Notes: generated from the sequence alone by a model not told the origin. Numbered from the stretch's first letter, positions 1-7,114 are shown. The stretch is DNA of 38,261 bases from Nitrospira sp. (GCA_029194725.1 JARFXQ010000026.1:1-38261), one strand, 5' to 3'. Numbers and translations: made by a program.

Positions 1-134
1 GATGTCGCGCGTATCAAGGATGTGCATCAGGCGGTGCGACGCTCTATTGCGAGGGAACCGGTAATCATCGTGCCTGGCCGAATCTCAACCACGTGATGCT
101 GGAGTTCTTCACGCACCCGGAAAAGTTCTTGTGA
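1..134 (+). CDS. C-terminal end of a PHB-depolymerase/feruloyl-esterase-like protein (partial)
   Basis: The reading frame that begins at base 3 is open from the window edge and stops at 132-134. It encodes about 43 residues, including GCASGGATLYCEGTGNHRAW and a final LEFFTHPEKFL. This fits the C-terminus of LpqC/PHB-depolymerase-type secreted esterases, where a Cys-Gly-Gly strand is followed by the catalytic-His segment (G-x-N-H-x-x-WP) and a closing helix ending in FF. The histidine in GTGNHRAWP would be the catalytic one. Only the tail is visible, so the substrate cannot be named. The other two forward frames stop early. The call rests on a short motif and could be another alpha/beta-hydrolase of similar ending. 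Confidence 0.5.
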   Translation, partial: CRAYQGCASGGATLYCEGTGNHRAWPNLNHVMLEFFTHPEKFL

Positions 135-159
135 TCTCCGTGTGATCCTTTGATAATCC

Positions 160-235
160 GTTCGCCCTGAACATGTCGAAGGGCGTGTAACCCCAGGCAG
201 TTCCGTTCATGGTTCGACAGGCTCACCACGAACGT
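160..235. repeat. Intergenic inverted-repeat element between esterase and plsY
   Basis: Two motifs lie close together: CGCCCTGAACATGTCGAAGG near 163 and GGTTCGACAGGCTCACCACG near 211. Each carries a TCGA-centred half (GTCGAAGGGCG and TTCGACAGGCTCACCACGAACG) of a dispersed REP-like repeat seen in many bacterial genomes, from memory. CGCCCT and AGGGCG can form a short hairpin. It probably marks the boundary of the esterase transcript. No other function is visible. Confidence 0.5.
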
Positions 236-257
236 CAATCTTGGACCCTATTCTAGG

Positions 258-866
258 ATGGAGCATCAAGGACTCATCGCTGGGCTCGTGGTCTGCGGAT
301 ATCTGTTGGGTGCCGTCCCTTTTGGAGTGGTCATCTCAAAGGCGATGGGCCTGCCTGATCCTCGCACGGTTGGAAGTAAGAATGTCGGATTTACGAACGT
401 CTTGCGTGTGTCGGGCAAGAGGGCCGGTATCCTGACCTTGATCGGGGACATGGGCAAAGGATGGGTGATGGGTTTCGCGGCCACGCAGCTGCTGCAAGCC
501 GAATGGGCTATTCTGGTCATCGCACTCGCTCCCTTTCTGGGCCATCTCTTTTCGCCGTTTCTTGGATTTAAAGGCGGGAAGGGTGTGGCGACGGCGCTTG
601 GCTCTGTCCTCGGTGTCGCGCCGCTAATCGGGCTGTTGCTTCTATCGGCGTGGATCGGATCGGTGGCTCTGTGGCGCTACTCCTCCGGCGGCGCACTGAC
701 GGCATTTGGACTATTTCCAATTATCGCTGCATTGCTCCGACCGACGGTCGCCTTCATATCGTTTTCTGTGCTCGTGACTGGGCTCATCGTGATCAAGCAT
801 AAGGGGAATATTGAGCGATTGTGGAAGGGGACGGAGAGCAAGATGGGGGAGAGGAAATCGGAATAG
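258..866 (+). CDS. plsY: Acyl-phosphate:glycerol-3-phosphate acyltransferase PlsY
   Basis: PlsY is an inner-membrane enzyme that transfers the acyl group from acyl-phosphate to glycerol-3-phosphate, the first acylation step of phospholipid synthesis. The 202-residue product has the usual family length and a multi-helix hydrophobic profile. All three PlsY motifs are present: motif 1 around residues 39-54 (GSKNVGFTNVLR, with Lys and Phe where GSGNIGATN is usual), motif 2 at 95-112 (GHLFSPFLGFKGGKGVAT) and motif 3 at 180-192 (KHKGNIERLWKGTE). The ATG at 258 is preceded by a weak CTAGG. The gene stands alone between repeats and shares no operon with visible neighbours. The K41 and F45 substitutions in motif 1 are slightly unusual but the glycine-rich cores are intact. 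Confidence 0.93.
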   Translation: MEHQGLIAGLVVCGYLLGAVPFGVVISKAMGLPDPRTVGSKNVGFTNVLRVSGKRAGILTLIGDMGKGWVMGFAATQLLQAEWAILVIALAPFLGHLFSPFLGFKGGKGVATALGSVLGVAPLIGLLLLSAWIGSVALWRYSSGGALTAFGLFPIIAALLRPTVAFISFSVLVTGLIVIKHKGNIERLWKGTESKMGERKSE

Positions 867-1051
867 GGAGCAGTCAGACCGGTCTTGTGCTCGCCGAGGC
901 CCCACGATGAAACAGTGGTCCCTCGATGCGCGCAGTAAAGACCAATCTGACTACTCCCTATCTTTGTGGGGTGGGGGAAGAGAGGAATCCATTGCGGGTT
1001 CTGCGACGGCGCACAGTTCCCGCTGTACTACGCGTTCGCGGAATGAGCGCT

Positions 1052-1104
1052 CTCAGAAGGGCCTCGTTCGATGCGCGCAGTGAACGACAACCTGGCCGCT
1101 CCCC
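1052..1104 (+). repeat. 53-nt direct repeat, copy A
   Basis: It runs from CTCAGAAGGGCC to GGCCGCTCCCC and is identical to the copy at 1379-1431. It is followed by an A/T-rich loop and GAAGGGGAAG, so the CTCCCC end can fold back into a hairpin. Confidence 0.85.
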
Positions 1105-1378
1105 ATTCTTATTTTGAAGGGGAAGAAAGAGGGAGGCAGCGCGGTTGATCCTCTGTGCTCGCCCACCGCGCACGCAAGACTCATCAGACTTACATCAGAT
1201 CAGGCGGTGCTCGGTGGACGTGCGCACCTAAGGACCGAACCGCACTGCCCTCAAGGGGGCGAGTAAAAGAGAAGAAGTGTGACGATGCACGCAGTTTTGG
1301 ATTCAACCAGGCCACCCTTCTGGGAGGGGAGAAGAGCAAGATTGCAAAACATTGTTGAAGCAACGTTTGGTGCGCGCC

Positions 1379-1431
1379 CTCAGAAGGGCCTCGTTCGATG
1401 CGCGCAGTGAACGACAACCTGGCCGCTCCCC
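1379..1431 (+). repeat. 53-nt direct repeat, copy B
   Basis: It is identical to 1052-1104 and is likewise followed by a T-rich loop and GAAAGGGGGA, which can pair with the CTCCCC end. It lies about 85 nt beyond the attC-like site at 1515-1588. Confidence 0.85.
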
Positions 1432-1514
1432 TTCTTGTTTGAAAGGGGGAAGGAAAAGAGCCAGGGCACGACAGCCGCAACAGAATAGGGATAGGCGTTA
1501 TTCCAAACAAAGAG

Positions 1515-1588
1515 AGTTAACGCTGCTCTAACCTGCGGCGAACCGAGCAATCATAAGGCCCAGCATCAGATGGAATGGCTTGTTAGGC
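1515..1588 (-). other. attC-like integron recombination site after the HEPN-like gene
   Basis: Read on the minus strand, the stop codon of the HEPN-like gene lies inside GCCTAACAAG, which fits the attC 5' core RYYYAAC. The region ends with GCAGCGTTAACT, which fits the 3' core GTTRRRY. The total is 74 nt, within the usual attC range. The 5' arm (CCTAACAAGCCATTCC) resembles the conserved half of classical 59-base elements. Pairing between the inner arms is only moderate, and the two cores are not perfect complements. That is tolerated where neighbouring cassettes differ. Confidence 0.6.
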
Positions 1589-2185
1589 CTCGACATTGCA
1601 AAGTCGACCACCGTGTTCCGCATAATGCATAAGGCGATCGTGAACTGCTCGAATTTCGTCGAGTACCTCCTGGACCTTGAATCGCTGCCCAAAGATCTCA
1701 AAGATGCCGACGTCGGTGTAGTACGCGCAGAAGAGGTAAGTCGGCGCTTCAACCTCGCGACCTTGAGGTCCAACGTAGGTCGGCAAGATCACGCCGGCGG
1801 TCAGGCGGATGCAAAATTCGTCGAGCCGCTCATCCAGGTGCTCCAGATGGTTGCGCAGGTCACGATTTCGTAGAGGACTGCTCTCGGTGACACCGAGACT
1901 GGTCTTGAGTCTCGCCGCCCGAGAGAGATGCGGCTCCTTGTTACGTGCAGGCCAGAAATATCGGGACACTGCTGCCGCATGCGCGATAAGGGCTTGGACG
2001 CCGTTAATGATTGTGAAGGCATACTCGTGCCACTCCGGCGATGACGGAGCACACTTGCTGCCGGCGTTAAGCGCGCCACGTACCTCTTCTGCGGCTCGCA
2101 GGGCCGCCTGTGTGGAGTGAAGCATGGACTCTATATAAAAGGCCTCATGAGGAGGCCAAATACCGCCTGGAATCATGTTGGTCAT
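1583..2185 (-). CDS. HEPN-like protein of unknown function in an integron-type cassette
   Basis: The 200-residue product is soluble and mainly helical, with no signal peptide. Residues around 105-121 read SPLRNRDLRNHLEHLDERLD. They contain an R-x4-H arrangement (RDLRNH) on a predicted helix, which is the hallmark of HEPN-fold RNases and HEPN-like toxins. The rest (IINGVQALIAHAAAVSRYFWP, here shortened in sense; a long helix near residues 58-78) also fits a helical bundle. I cannot assign it to a named family. The stop codon TAA overlaps an attC-like site, and another such site lies 17 nt upstream of the ATG. This places the gene in a cassette that was probably acquired laterally. A HEPN ribonuclease role is an inference from one motif, and the protein may be a non-catalytic helical protein. 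Confidence 0.7.
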   Translation of the reverse strand: MTNMIPGGIWPPHEAFYIESMLHSTQAALRAAEEVRGALNAGSKCAPSSPEWHEYAFTIINGVQALIAHAAAVSRYFWPARNKEPHLSRAARLKTSLGVTESSPLRNRDLRNHLEHLDERLDEFCIRLTAGVILPTYVGPQGREVEAPTYLFCAYYTDVGIFEIFGQRFKVQEVLDEIRAVHDRLMHYAEHGGRLCNVEA

Positions 2186-2201
2186 CGTAATCCCATGGTA
2201 C

Positions 2202-2275
2202 GTCGAACGCTCGCATTCACCCGTGGGCGAGCGAACATCTGCGAGCCTGGTCTTCAGGTGAAATGCTTGTTATGC
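2202..2275 (-). other. attC-like integron recombination site after the UDG-like gene
   Basis: On the minus strand it starts with GCATAACAAG, whose TAA is the stop codon of the UDG-like gene, and it ends GCGAGCGTTCGAC. The inner arms GCATTTCACC and GGGTGAATGC pair with one extra base bulged out, a typical attC feature (extrahelical base). The length is 74 nt. The 3' core GTTCGAC departs from GTTRRRY at one position. The 5' core GCATAAC is the exact complement of the GTTATGC at the upstream edge of the same cassette, as expected for a cassette that once circularised. Confidence 0.72.
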
Positions 2276-2950
2276 ATCTCGTGTCCTTGGTTCGAGCTTG
2301 AGCAGATTTTCAATGTCCTCTACGATCATGTCGAAGCCTTTGTGTCGGTTGTTACCGGTGAAATATGTTCCAGCCATCGGTACGTCTTTCTCGCCGAGCG
2401 GGATCCACCAGACCTTGCCCCGAAAGTCAGCGACGTGCTTTGGAGCGGCAACTTTAAAGGTGTCACAGAGGCTTTTGAAAGGCACAGCTCCTAACGCGAG
2501 AATGCGTTCAGCCTTCGCTGCCATGAGTTCACGGTACAAGAATGGCGAGCAGTTCTTCACAGCTTTCATCGACGGCCGGTGGTCATTGTCCTTTCCGGAC
2601 TGGTTCATCTTCGCCTTGGCTGATGGGCACTTCACGGCAGGCGTCAAGAATAGTCGGAGATCGCGGAACTGACGGCAGCTCGTTACTTCCGTGTCAAGCG
2701 GTCGCCGAAGCGCTCTGAAAAGTCCCTCTCGAACTGCATCCCGTGCTGCCTCATCCCAGAAGTAGGCGCCACCCCAAGGCGGAGCCACCGAGATGAAGTA
2801 GAGGCGGACGGGTTGCACAGGTTCCCACGGCGGCTTCCTCTTCTCCGCTTTTGGTACCCGCAGATAGGGAATCCGGCGTTCTTCGCACCAGCGGCACGTC
2901 TGAATGTCCTTCTGAATCGATTCCCAATCAATCATCGGCCCTGGATGCAT
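2270..2950 (-). CDS. Uracil-DNA-glycosylase-superfamily protein with a 4-Cys iron-sulfur pattern
   Basis: The 226-residue protein resembles family 4/5-type uracil-DNA glycosylases, which remove uracil from DNA. Four cysteines sit where those enzymes bind a [4Fe-4S] cluster: C19 and C22 (CRWC), C108 (VKCPS) and C134 (CSPFLYREL). ILALGAVPFKSL (about 150-161) is the family core strand-helix. Motif A is altered: SVAPPWGGAYF (54-64) replaces the usual GEAPG. The C-terminal loop TYFTGNNRHKGFD stands where HPS...N is usual. Activity or substrate may therefore differ. The ATG at 2950 overlaps the cassette junction GTTATGC, and Met6 (2935) is an alternative start. The stop lies in an attC-like site, so the gene is a likely integron cassette. 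Confidence 0.82.
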   Translation of the reverse strand: MHPGPMIDWESIQKDIQTCRWCEERRIPYLRVPKAEKRKPPWEPVQPVRLYFISVAPPWGGAYFWDEAARDAVREGLFRALRRPLDTEVTSCRQFRDLRLFLTPAVKCPSAKAKMNQSGKDNDHRPSMKAVKNCSPFLYRELMAAKAERILALGAVPFKSLCDTFKVAAPKHVADFRGKVWWIPLGEKDVPMAGTYFTGNNRHKGFDMIVEDIENLLKLEPRTRDA

Positions 2951-2953
2951 AAC
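2947..2953 (-). other. Upstream cassette junction GTTATGC
   Basis: On the minus strand GTTATGC is exactly complementary to the GCATAAC that opens the attC-like site at 2275. A cassette excised between the two would have about 740 bp and contain only the UDG-like gene. The ATG of that gene lies within this heptamer. No full attC or attI structure could be recognised to the right of it. Confidence 0.5.
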
Positions 2954-3076
2954 GATTGAGTATACTGACCGGCATAGTACACGCAGCTGGACCCAATACT
3001 GACGCGGGATTCTTGCTCATGTTCCAGCACTTGTCAACGCTCTCCATAAGCCACGGTCCCGCGTGCTAGGAGGAAA

Positions 3077-3340
3077 CTAACGGGCGACGATGCTGACCTG
3101 TGCGGAGTAGCCGAGTTGGGCGAGGAGTTGCTCGCAGTCGTTCCAGGTGAGGCCGAATGCGCGTACATCGGCGACGCCGATCCTGGCCACGACGTCGCGA
3201 ATGGTCGAAAGATGAGCTGGATCAAATTCACTGTCCATCAAAGCCGATTCCGCCCAGGCTACCAGGCTGTCCAGTGACAATTCATGTCGTAGGTGAGCGG
3301 CAAGCTTTTCAGCAACGGTCTTGCGCGTGATAAGTTCCAT
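3077..3340 (-). CDS. Small conserved protein of unknown function, second gene of a two-gene unit
   Basis: The 87-residue acidic soluble product has the pattern LDSLVAWAESALMDSEFD followed by VARIGVADVRAFGLTW and CEQLLAQLGYSAQVSIV. I recognise it as a type of conserved small protein found in many bacteria, without assigned function. It follows the 78-residue gene on the same strand with only 5 nt between them, so the two are almost certainly co-expressed. Size and arrangement are like a toxin-antitoxin or other two-protein module, but no toxin fold or active-site motif can be seen. The stop is a TAG without the attC-like context of the two genes to the left. Confidence 0.75.
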   Translation of the reverse strand: MELITRKTVAEKLAAHLRHELSLDSLVAWAESALMDSEFDPAHLSTIRDVVARIGVADVRAFGLTWNDCEQLLAQLGYSAQVSIVAR

Positions 3341-3345
3341 GGTCC

Positions 3346-3582
3346 TTAGACCTTCCGATGTCCCAAGTCTACCGGATACTTGTCATGTACCTCAACTAAT
3401 CGGCCGCTTTCGTCGTAGATTTCCTGATAGAAACGGACCGTAACCTCTCTTGTATCAACTTCTTTGACATACCGTGCCCTCCAACCTGAGCGACCGAGAA
3501 CATCATACCAATAGCGTCTCCCTCCATTCTTTAGATTCTGCCAATTCGGAAACTTCCGCTCATTTTGTTCCTTTGTACTCAC
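3346..3582 (-). CDS. Small conserved protein with RRYWYDVLGRSGWRARYVKEV motif, first gene of a two-gene unit
   Basis: The 78-residue product is mostly beta-strand in pattern: RRYWYDVLGR, RARYVKEVD, VTVRFYQEIYDESG and HDKYPVD. I recognise it as a small family often encoded directly before proteins like the 87-residue neighbour. Basic and aromatic residues dominate, the reverse of the acidic partner, so a complex between the two is plausible. No function is known to me. There is a 5-nt gap to the next gene. The region upstream to 3648 holds no other gene. Confidence 0.75.
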   Translation of the reverse strand: MSTKEQNERKFPNWQNLKNGGRRYWYDVLGRSGWRARYVKEVDTREVTVRFYQEIYDESGRLVEVHDKYPVDLGHRKV

Positions 3583-3647
3583 AGCGCGCGCATAGTCACG
3601 AATTTCTCAGTTGCTGTCAAGAAAACTGATCAGCTAATCACATTGAA

Positions 3648-3676
3648 TTGACTCTCCTTCACCCCCTTCATATAAT
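3648..3676 (+). promoter_or_regulatory. Sigma70-type promoter of the GlmL/DUF6754 operon
   Basis: TTGACT at 3648-3653 and TATAAT at 3671-3676 are separated by exactly 17 bases. That is a near-consensus housekeeping promoter. The first start codon (3715) follows about 30 nt after the expected transcription start. The short leader has no clear Shine-Dalgarno sequence. Confidence 0.75.
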
Positions 3677-3714
3677 GCGACCCGTTCGCGGTTCACATTA
3701 TCCGACCTACACTT

Positions 3715-4086
3715 ATGCGATCGCTCTTCAACGGAAACGCGGCCAAAAAGCTGGCGAAGGTTCGAGCCGGACTGCGCCATGCCTTTGCCGTTCAGCCTGA
3801 GACTCAGCCCCTCTCCACAGAAGATGTCCAATTGCTGGAGCGGATTGCCGAGACGGTCGTCAAGCGTGGTATGGCGGCTCCGGCGACGATGTTCTTGGAA
3901 TCGATGGGACCCATGAACTTTCTGGGAAGTCAGGCTCTGCATTTCATCACACCAATCATCGATTGCGCGTTCAACGTCAAAGAAGTCGAGCAGGTCGCCC
4001 GATTACTCGAGCGCCGTGACACGGTGACTCGCCTAATTACCATCATTGAAGCCAAATCTGCTCCAAAGGGAGCAACGGCTCAATGA
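3715..4086 (+). CDS. Small conserved protein, first gene of the GlmL/DUF6754 operon
   Basis: The 123-residue product has a basic N-terminus and then a conserved centre, VVKRGMAAPATMFLESMGPMNFLGSQALHF (quoted here in part as motif; about residues 49-78), followed by VKEVEQVARLLERRDTV. Similar proteins with the phrase 'RGM-x-AP-x-x-FLES...NFLGSQAL' occur elsewhere without known function. One short amphipathic or membrane-associated stretch is possible (63-86), but there is no clear transmembrane helix. Its stop overlaps the start of the GlmL-like gene (ATGA, 4083-4086), so translation is coupled. It probably works with that ATPase. No enzyme motif is visible. Confidence 0.8.
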   Translation: MRSLFNGNAAKKLAKVRAGLRHAFAVQPETQPLSTEDVQLLERIAETVVKRGMAAPATMFLESMGPMNFLGSQALHFITPIIDCAFNVKEVEQVARLLERRDTVTRLITIIEAKSAPKGATAQ

Positions 4087-5921
4087 CCGCTTCCGCTTCC
4101 ACTCCTCCCAAAATCGACCATCCTCTCAACGTGATCGTCGCGACCGATTGCGGCAGCACGACGACCAAAGCCATTCTCATCGAAAGAGTCGGTGACGAGT
4201 ATCGGCAGACCTATCGTGGCGAAGCGCCGACGACGGTGGAAGCGCCATTTGAAGACGTGACCCGTGGCGTGCTGAATGCCATCGCCGAAATCGAAGAGTT
4301 ATCTGGTCGTAAGATCTTGGACGGCGATCAGATCATCACTCCTTGCCGGGATGACAAGACCGGTGTTGATATCTATATCTCGACCAGCAGCGCGGGCGGT
4401 GGTTTGCAGATGATGGTGACCGGTGTCGTACAAAACATGACAGGTGAGAGCGCGCAGCGGGCAGCGCTGGGCGCTGGGGCCATCGTCATCGATGTGTTAG
4501 CGGTCAACGACGGCCGGTTGCCTCACGAAAAGATTGAGCGGATCCGGTCCATGAGGCCAGACATGATTCTCATGTCCGGCGGGACCGATGGAGGGGCCGT
4601 CACGCACGTGGTAGAGATGGCGGAATATGTGGCAGCGGCGGAACCACGGCCTCGGTTCGGCATGAGCTACAAATTGCCCCTGATCTATGCAGGTAACAAG
4701 GACGCTCAACCTCAAGTCAAAAAAATTCTGGAAGATAAGTCGGCACTGGTTGTCACCGAGAATATCCGGCCGGTGTTGGAACGAGAGAACTTGGCGCCGG
4801 CACGGAACAAAATCCATGACCTCTTTCTCGAGCATGTGATGCAACAGGCACCCGGTTATAAGAAACTGATTGATATGGCCGGGGCACCCATCATGCCGAC
4901 TCCAGCTGCCGTCGGCCTCATCATGGAAGCGATCGCCAAACGGGAACATCTGAATCTTATCGGTGTTGATATCGGAGGCGCAACGACGGACGTCTTTTCT
5001 GTGTTTGACGGGGTGTTCAATCGGACGGTCAGCGCCAATCTCGGCATGTCATACAGCGTCTCCAACGTCCTTGCTGAAGCGGGGCTGGCGAGCATCATGC
5101 GTTGGGTACCGTTTACGATTGACGAGCAGACGTTGCGCAATCGGATCAAGAACAAGATGATCCGTCCGACAACGATTCCACAAACGCTCGATGAACTACA
5201 AATCGAGCAGGCGATTGCGCGCGAAGCCTTGCGCCTGGCCTTGATCCATCACAAGTCGCTGGCCACGGGGTTGAAGGGTGTGCAGCAGGAACGAACGATT
5301 TCAGACGTCTTCGAGCAACAAACGTCCGGCAAGGCACTGATCGACATGTTGAAGCTGGATCTGATCGTCGGCAGCGGCGGCATCCTCTCGCATGCGCCAC
5401 GCCGCATCCAGTCGATGCTGATGATGGTCGATGCCTATGAACCGATGGGCTGCACGAGATTGTCGGTCGACAGCATCTTCATGATGCCGCATCTCGGAGT
5501 GCTGTCGACGATCAATGAGAAAGCGGCGACCGACGTGTTCGTTCGAGATTGCATGATCTATCTGGGAACCTGTGTGGCGCCGATCGGACAGGGAAGGGAC
5601 GGCGATCTCTGTGCCGACTATGAAATTACCTGGCCCGACGGGAAGACCGCGAAGGAGCAATTGAAGTTTGGCGAGTTGAGGTTGTTTCCATTAGGGTCTG
5701 GCAAACAGGCGACGATCAAGGTTCAGCCGGCCAAAGGGGTCAACATGGGTGAAGGTCCCGGCACGGCGATCACCAAGGATATCCATGGCGGCGTCGTAGG
5801 GCTCTTGCTCGATGGCCGTGGCCGACCGCTCCGATTTCCCGTCGAGCAACAAGCTCGTGTCGCGGCCCTCACGAAATGGTTCAAGGCAGTTGATCTCTAT
5901 CCGGAGTTGAGTGTTGAGTGA
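4083..5921 (+). CDS. MutL/GlmL-family actin-like ATPase without a partner mutase
   Basis: The 612-residue protein belongs to the GlmL/MutL family of ASKHA (actin/Hsp70-type) ATPases, best known as accessory proteins of B12-dependent glutamate mutase. Visible motifs are the phosphate-1 loop ATDCGSTTTKAIL (20-32), the serine/glycine-rich STSSAGGGLQM (100-110), SGGTDGG (165-171) and the phosphate-2 loop GVDIGGATTDVF (294-305). The C-terminal third contains VGSGGILSHAP, the adenosine-type loop. No mutase subunit lies nearby. All linked genes instead encode membrane or carrier-like proteins, so mutase reactivation is unlikely here. It may power assembly or remodelling of the membrane proteins encoded downstream (inference). 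It starts at the ATG at 4083, overlapping the upstream stop. Confidence 0.85.
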   Translation: MTASASTPPKIDHPLNVIVATDCGSTTTKAILIERVGDEYRQTYRGEAPTTVEAPFEDVTRGVLNAIAEIEELSGRKILDGDQIITPCRDDKTGVDIYISTSSAGGGLQMMVTGVVQNMTGESAQRAALGAGAIVIDVLAVNDGRLPHEKIERIRSMRPDMILMSGGTDGGAVTHVVEMAEYVAAAEPRPRFGMSYKLPLIYAGNKDAQPQVKKILEDKSALVVTENIRPVLERENLAPARNKIHDLFLEHVMQQAPGYKKLIDMAGAPIMPTPAAVGLIMEAIAKREHLNLIGVDIGGATTDVFSVFDGVFNRTVSANLGMSYSVSNVLAEAGLASIMRWVPFTIDEQTLRNRIKNKMIRPTTIPQTLDELQIEQAIAREALRLALIHHKSLATGLKGVQQERTISDVFEQQTSGKALIDMLKLDLIVGSGGILSHAPRRIQSMLMMVDAYEPMGCTRLSVDSIFMMPHLGVLSTINEKAATDVFVRDCMIYLGTCVAPIGQGRDGDLCADYEITWPDGKTAKEQLKFGELRLFPLGSGKQATIKVQPAKGVNMGEGPGTAITKDIHGGVVGLLLDGRGRPLRFPVEQQARVAALTKWFKAVDLYPELSVE

Positions 5922-5974
5922 GGAGCACTGAGGCAGAGTTCCAAAGACATTCATCATCTCAGCACTCAGTACTC
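5904..5974. repeat. Imperfect inverted repeat between the GlmL-like gene and the next gene
   Basis: GAGTTGAGTGTTGAG (5904-5918, overlapping the stop codon) can pair with CTCAGCACTCAGTACTC (5958-5974). The resulting hairpin fills most of the 68-nt gap before the next start. Such GAGT/ACTC repeats could tune expression between the two genes. It is not followed by a T-run, so it is probably not a terminator. Confidence 0.5.
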
Positions 5975-5989
5975 GGGACTGTTAGTAGG

Positions 5990-7114
5990 ATGGCTCATTC
6001 CTATACCCCAGGCCTCACTGTTACAGATCGCACGGTCATCCATCGGCGGCGCATGTTGCCTCTGCCAGGCAAAGTGGTAGTCAATCTCGGTGACACAATC
6101 AGTTCCCAACAGGTGGTGGCCCGGGCAGAGTTGCCGGGGAAAGTCTTTCCAATCAATCTCGCCAATCAACTCAGCGTGGCTCCTGGCGAAATCAGAGAGT
6201 ATCTGACCAAGAAGGAAGGCGATGTTGTTGGAAAGGATGAGATCCTCGCCGAGAACAAACCGCTGATCAAATGGTTTAAGACGGAGATTCCTTCGCCGGT
6301 TGCGGGCACCATCGAATCGGTGTCGGCCGTGACCGGGCAAGTCCTCCTGCGCGAACCTCCCCGGGTGCTTCAGCTGCTTGCCTATGTGGATGGAACGATC
6401 ATCGAAACGATTCCGCAGCAGGGTGTCGTCGTCGAGACGACCTGTAGCCTCGTCCAAGGGATCTTCGGCATCGGAGGGGAGACCTCCGGCGAAATTGTGA
6501 TGGCAGTGCAGACTCCGGACGAACCCCTCACTCCAGGTCATTTCAATTCCACCATGAAGGGCAAAGTCGTGGTAGGAGGATCGTTTCTCCCATCCGAGGC
6601 CATGAAAGAGGCCAAGGCAGTTGGTGTGGCCGGCCTGGTCGTCGGCGGGATTCACGATGAAGATCTGCGAGCTTTATTGGGGTATGACCTTGGCGTTGCC
6701 ATCACCGGGACGGAACAGGTGGGGTTTACCTTGATCTTGACCGAAGGGTTCGGGACGATTCCAATGGCGGCCAAGACATTCAAGTTGCTCTCAAGTCATG
6801 CTGGCCAGAAAGCCTCGATATCCGGTGCCACCCAGATCAGGGCTGGAGTCATTCGCCCTGAAATTATCATCCCGCAGGGAGAGGGTGGCGTTGGGATGGC
6901 TACGCAGACACAACGGGAGGGGATTCGCCTCGGCGATCCGGTCCGGATCATCCGTGATCCGTTGTTTGGTCGCATCGGCGAAGTGTCGGCTCTTCCACCG
7001 GAGCTGACTAAGATTCCCACGGAGAGCGAGGTGCGGGTATTGGAAGTGAAGTTTGCTGATGGGAAGAAAGTGATCATCCCGCGAACGAACATCGAGGTGA
7101 TCGAAGGAGCATGA
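5990..7114 (+). CDS. Barrel-sandwich/KOW-like protein of the GlmL/DUF6754 operon
   Basis: The product is 374 residues from the ATG at 5990. The open frame extends upstream to 5918, but those residues come from a repeat and look untranslated. Near the N-terminus RRRMLPLPGKVVVNLGDTIS resembles the lipoyl/RnfC-type barrel-sandwich fold. A second such segment reads EIPSPVAGTIESVSAVTG. The middle is rich in glycine and beta-strands (GIFGIGGETSGEIVMAV). The end (DPVRIIRDPLFGRIGEVSAL and FADGKKVIIPRTNIEVIEG) resembles a KOW/SH3-like beta-barrel. No biotinylation or lipoylation lysine motif is seen. It overlaps the next gene by 4 nt. The function is unknown. A scaffold or adaptor in the membrane complex is a guess. 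Confidence 0.75.
   Translation: MAHSYTPGLTVTDRTVIHRRRMLPLPGKVVVNLGDTISSQQVVARAELPGKVFPINLANQLSVAPGEIREYLTKKEGDVVGKDEILAENKPLIKWFKTEIPSPVAGTIESVSAVTGQVLLREPPRVLQLLAYVDGTIIETIPQQGVVVETTCSLVQGIFGIGGETSGEIVMAVQTPDEPLTPGHFNSTMKGKVVVGGSFLPSEAMKEAKAVGVAGLVVGGIHDEDLRALLGYDLGVAITGTEQVGFTLILTEGFGTIPMAAKTFKLLSSHAGQKASISGATQIRAGVIRPEIIIPQGEGGVGMATQTQREGIRLGDPVRIIRDPLFGRIGEVSALPPELTKIPTESEVRVLEVKFADGKKVIIPRTNIEVIEGA

Larger units (their letters stand above)
888..1460. repeat. Cluster of degenerate GATGCGCGCAGT-type intergenic repeats
   Basis: This gene-free stretch is built from diverged copies of one unit: a GATGCGCGCAG-like box, about 20 variable bases, then C-rich and G-rich blocks that can pair (CCGCTCCCC...GGGGAAG). 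Units start near 925, 1070, 1221, 1283 and 1399. Related boxes of the form GTGCTCGCC, sometimes followed by an inverted GCGCAC, occur near 890, 1154 and 1208. The best two copies are identical over 53 nt. The short reading frames here are not convincing genes. The hairpins could act as processing or termination signals, but no role is shown. Confidence 0.65.

Noticed and set aside
918..1510. Several open reading frames of 60-106 codons on both strands in the repeat block
   Set aside because: They are composed of repeat units, lack ribosome binding sites and show no protein-like pattern.
5918..5989. Upstream extension of the barrel-sandwich protein by 24 residues
   Set aside because: The extension is encoded by an inverted repeat, is low in hydrophobic pattern and overlaps the previous stop; the ATG at 5990 begins the conserved-looking part.
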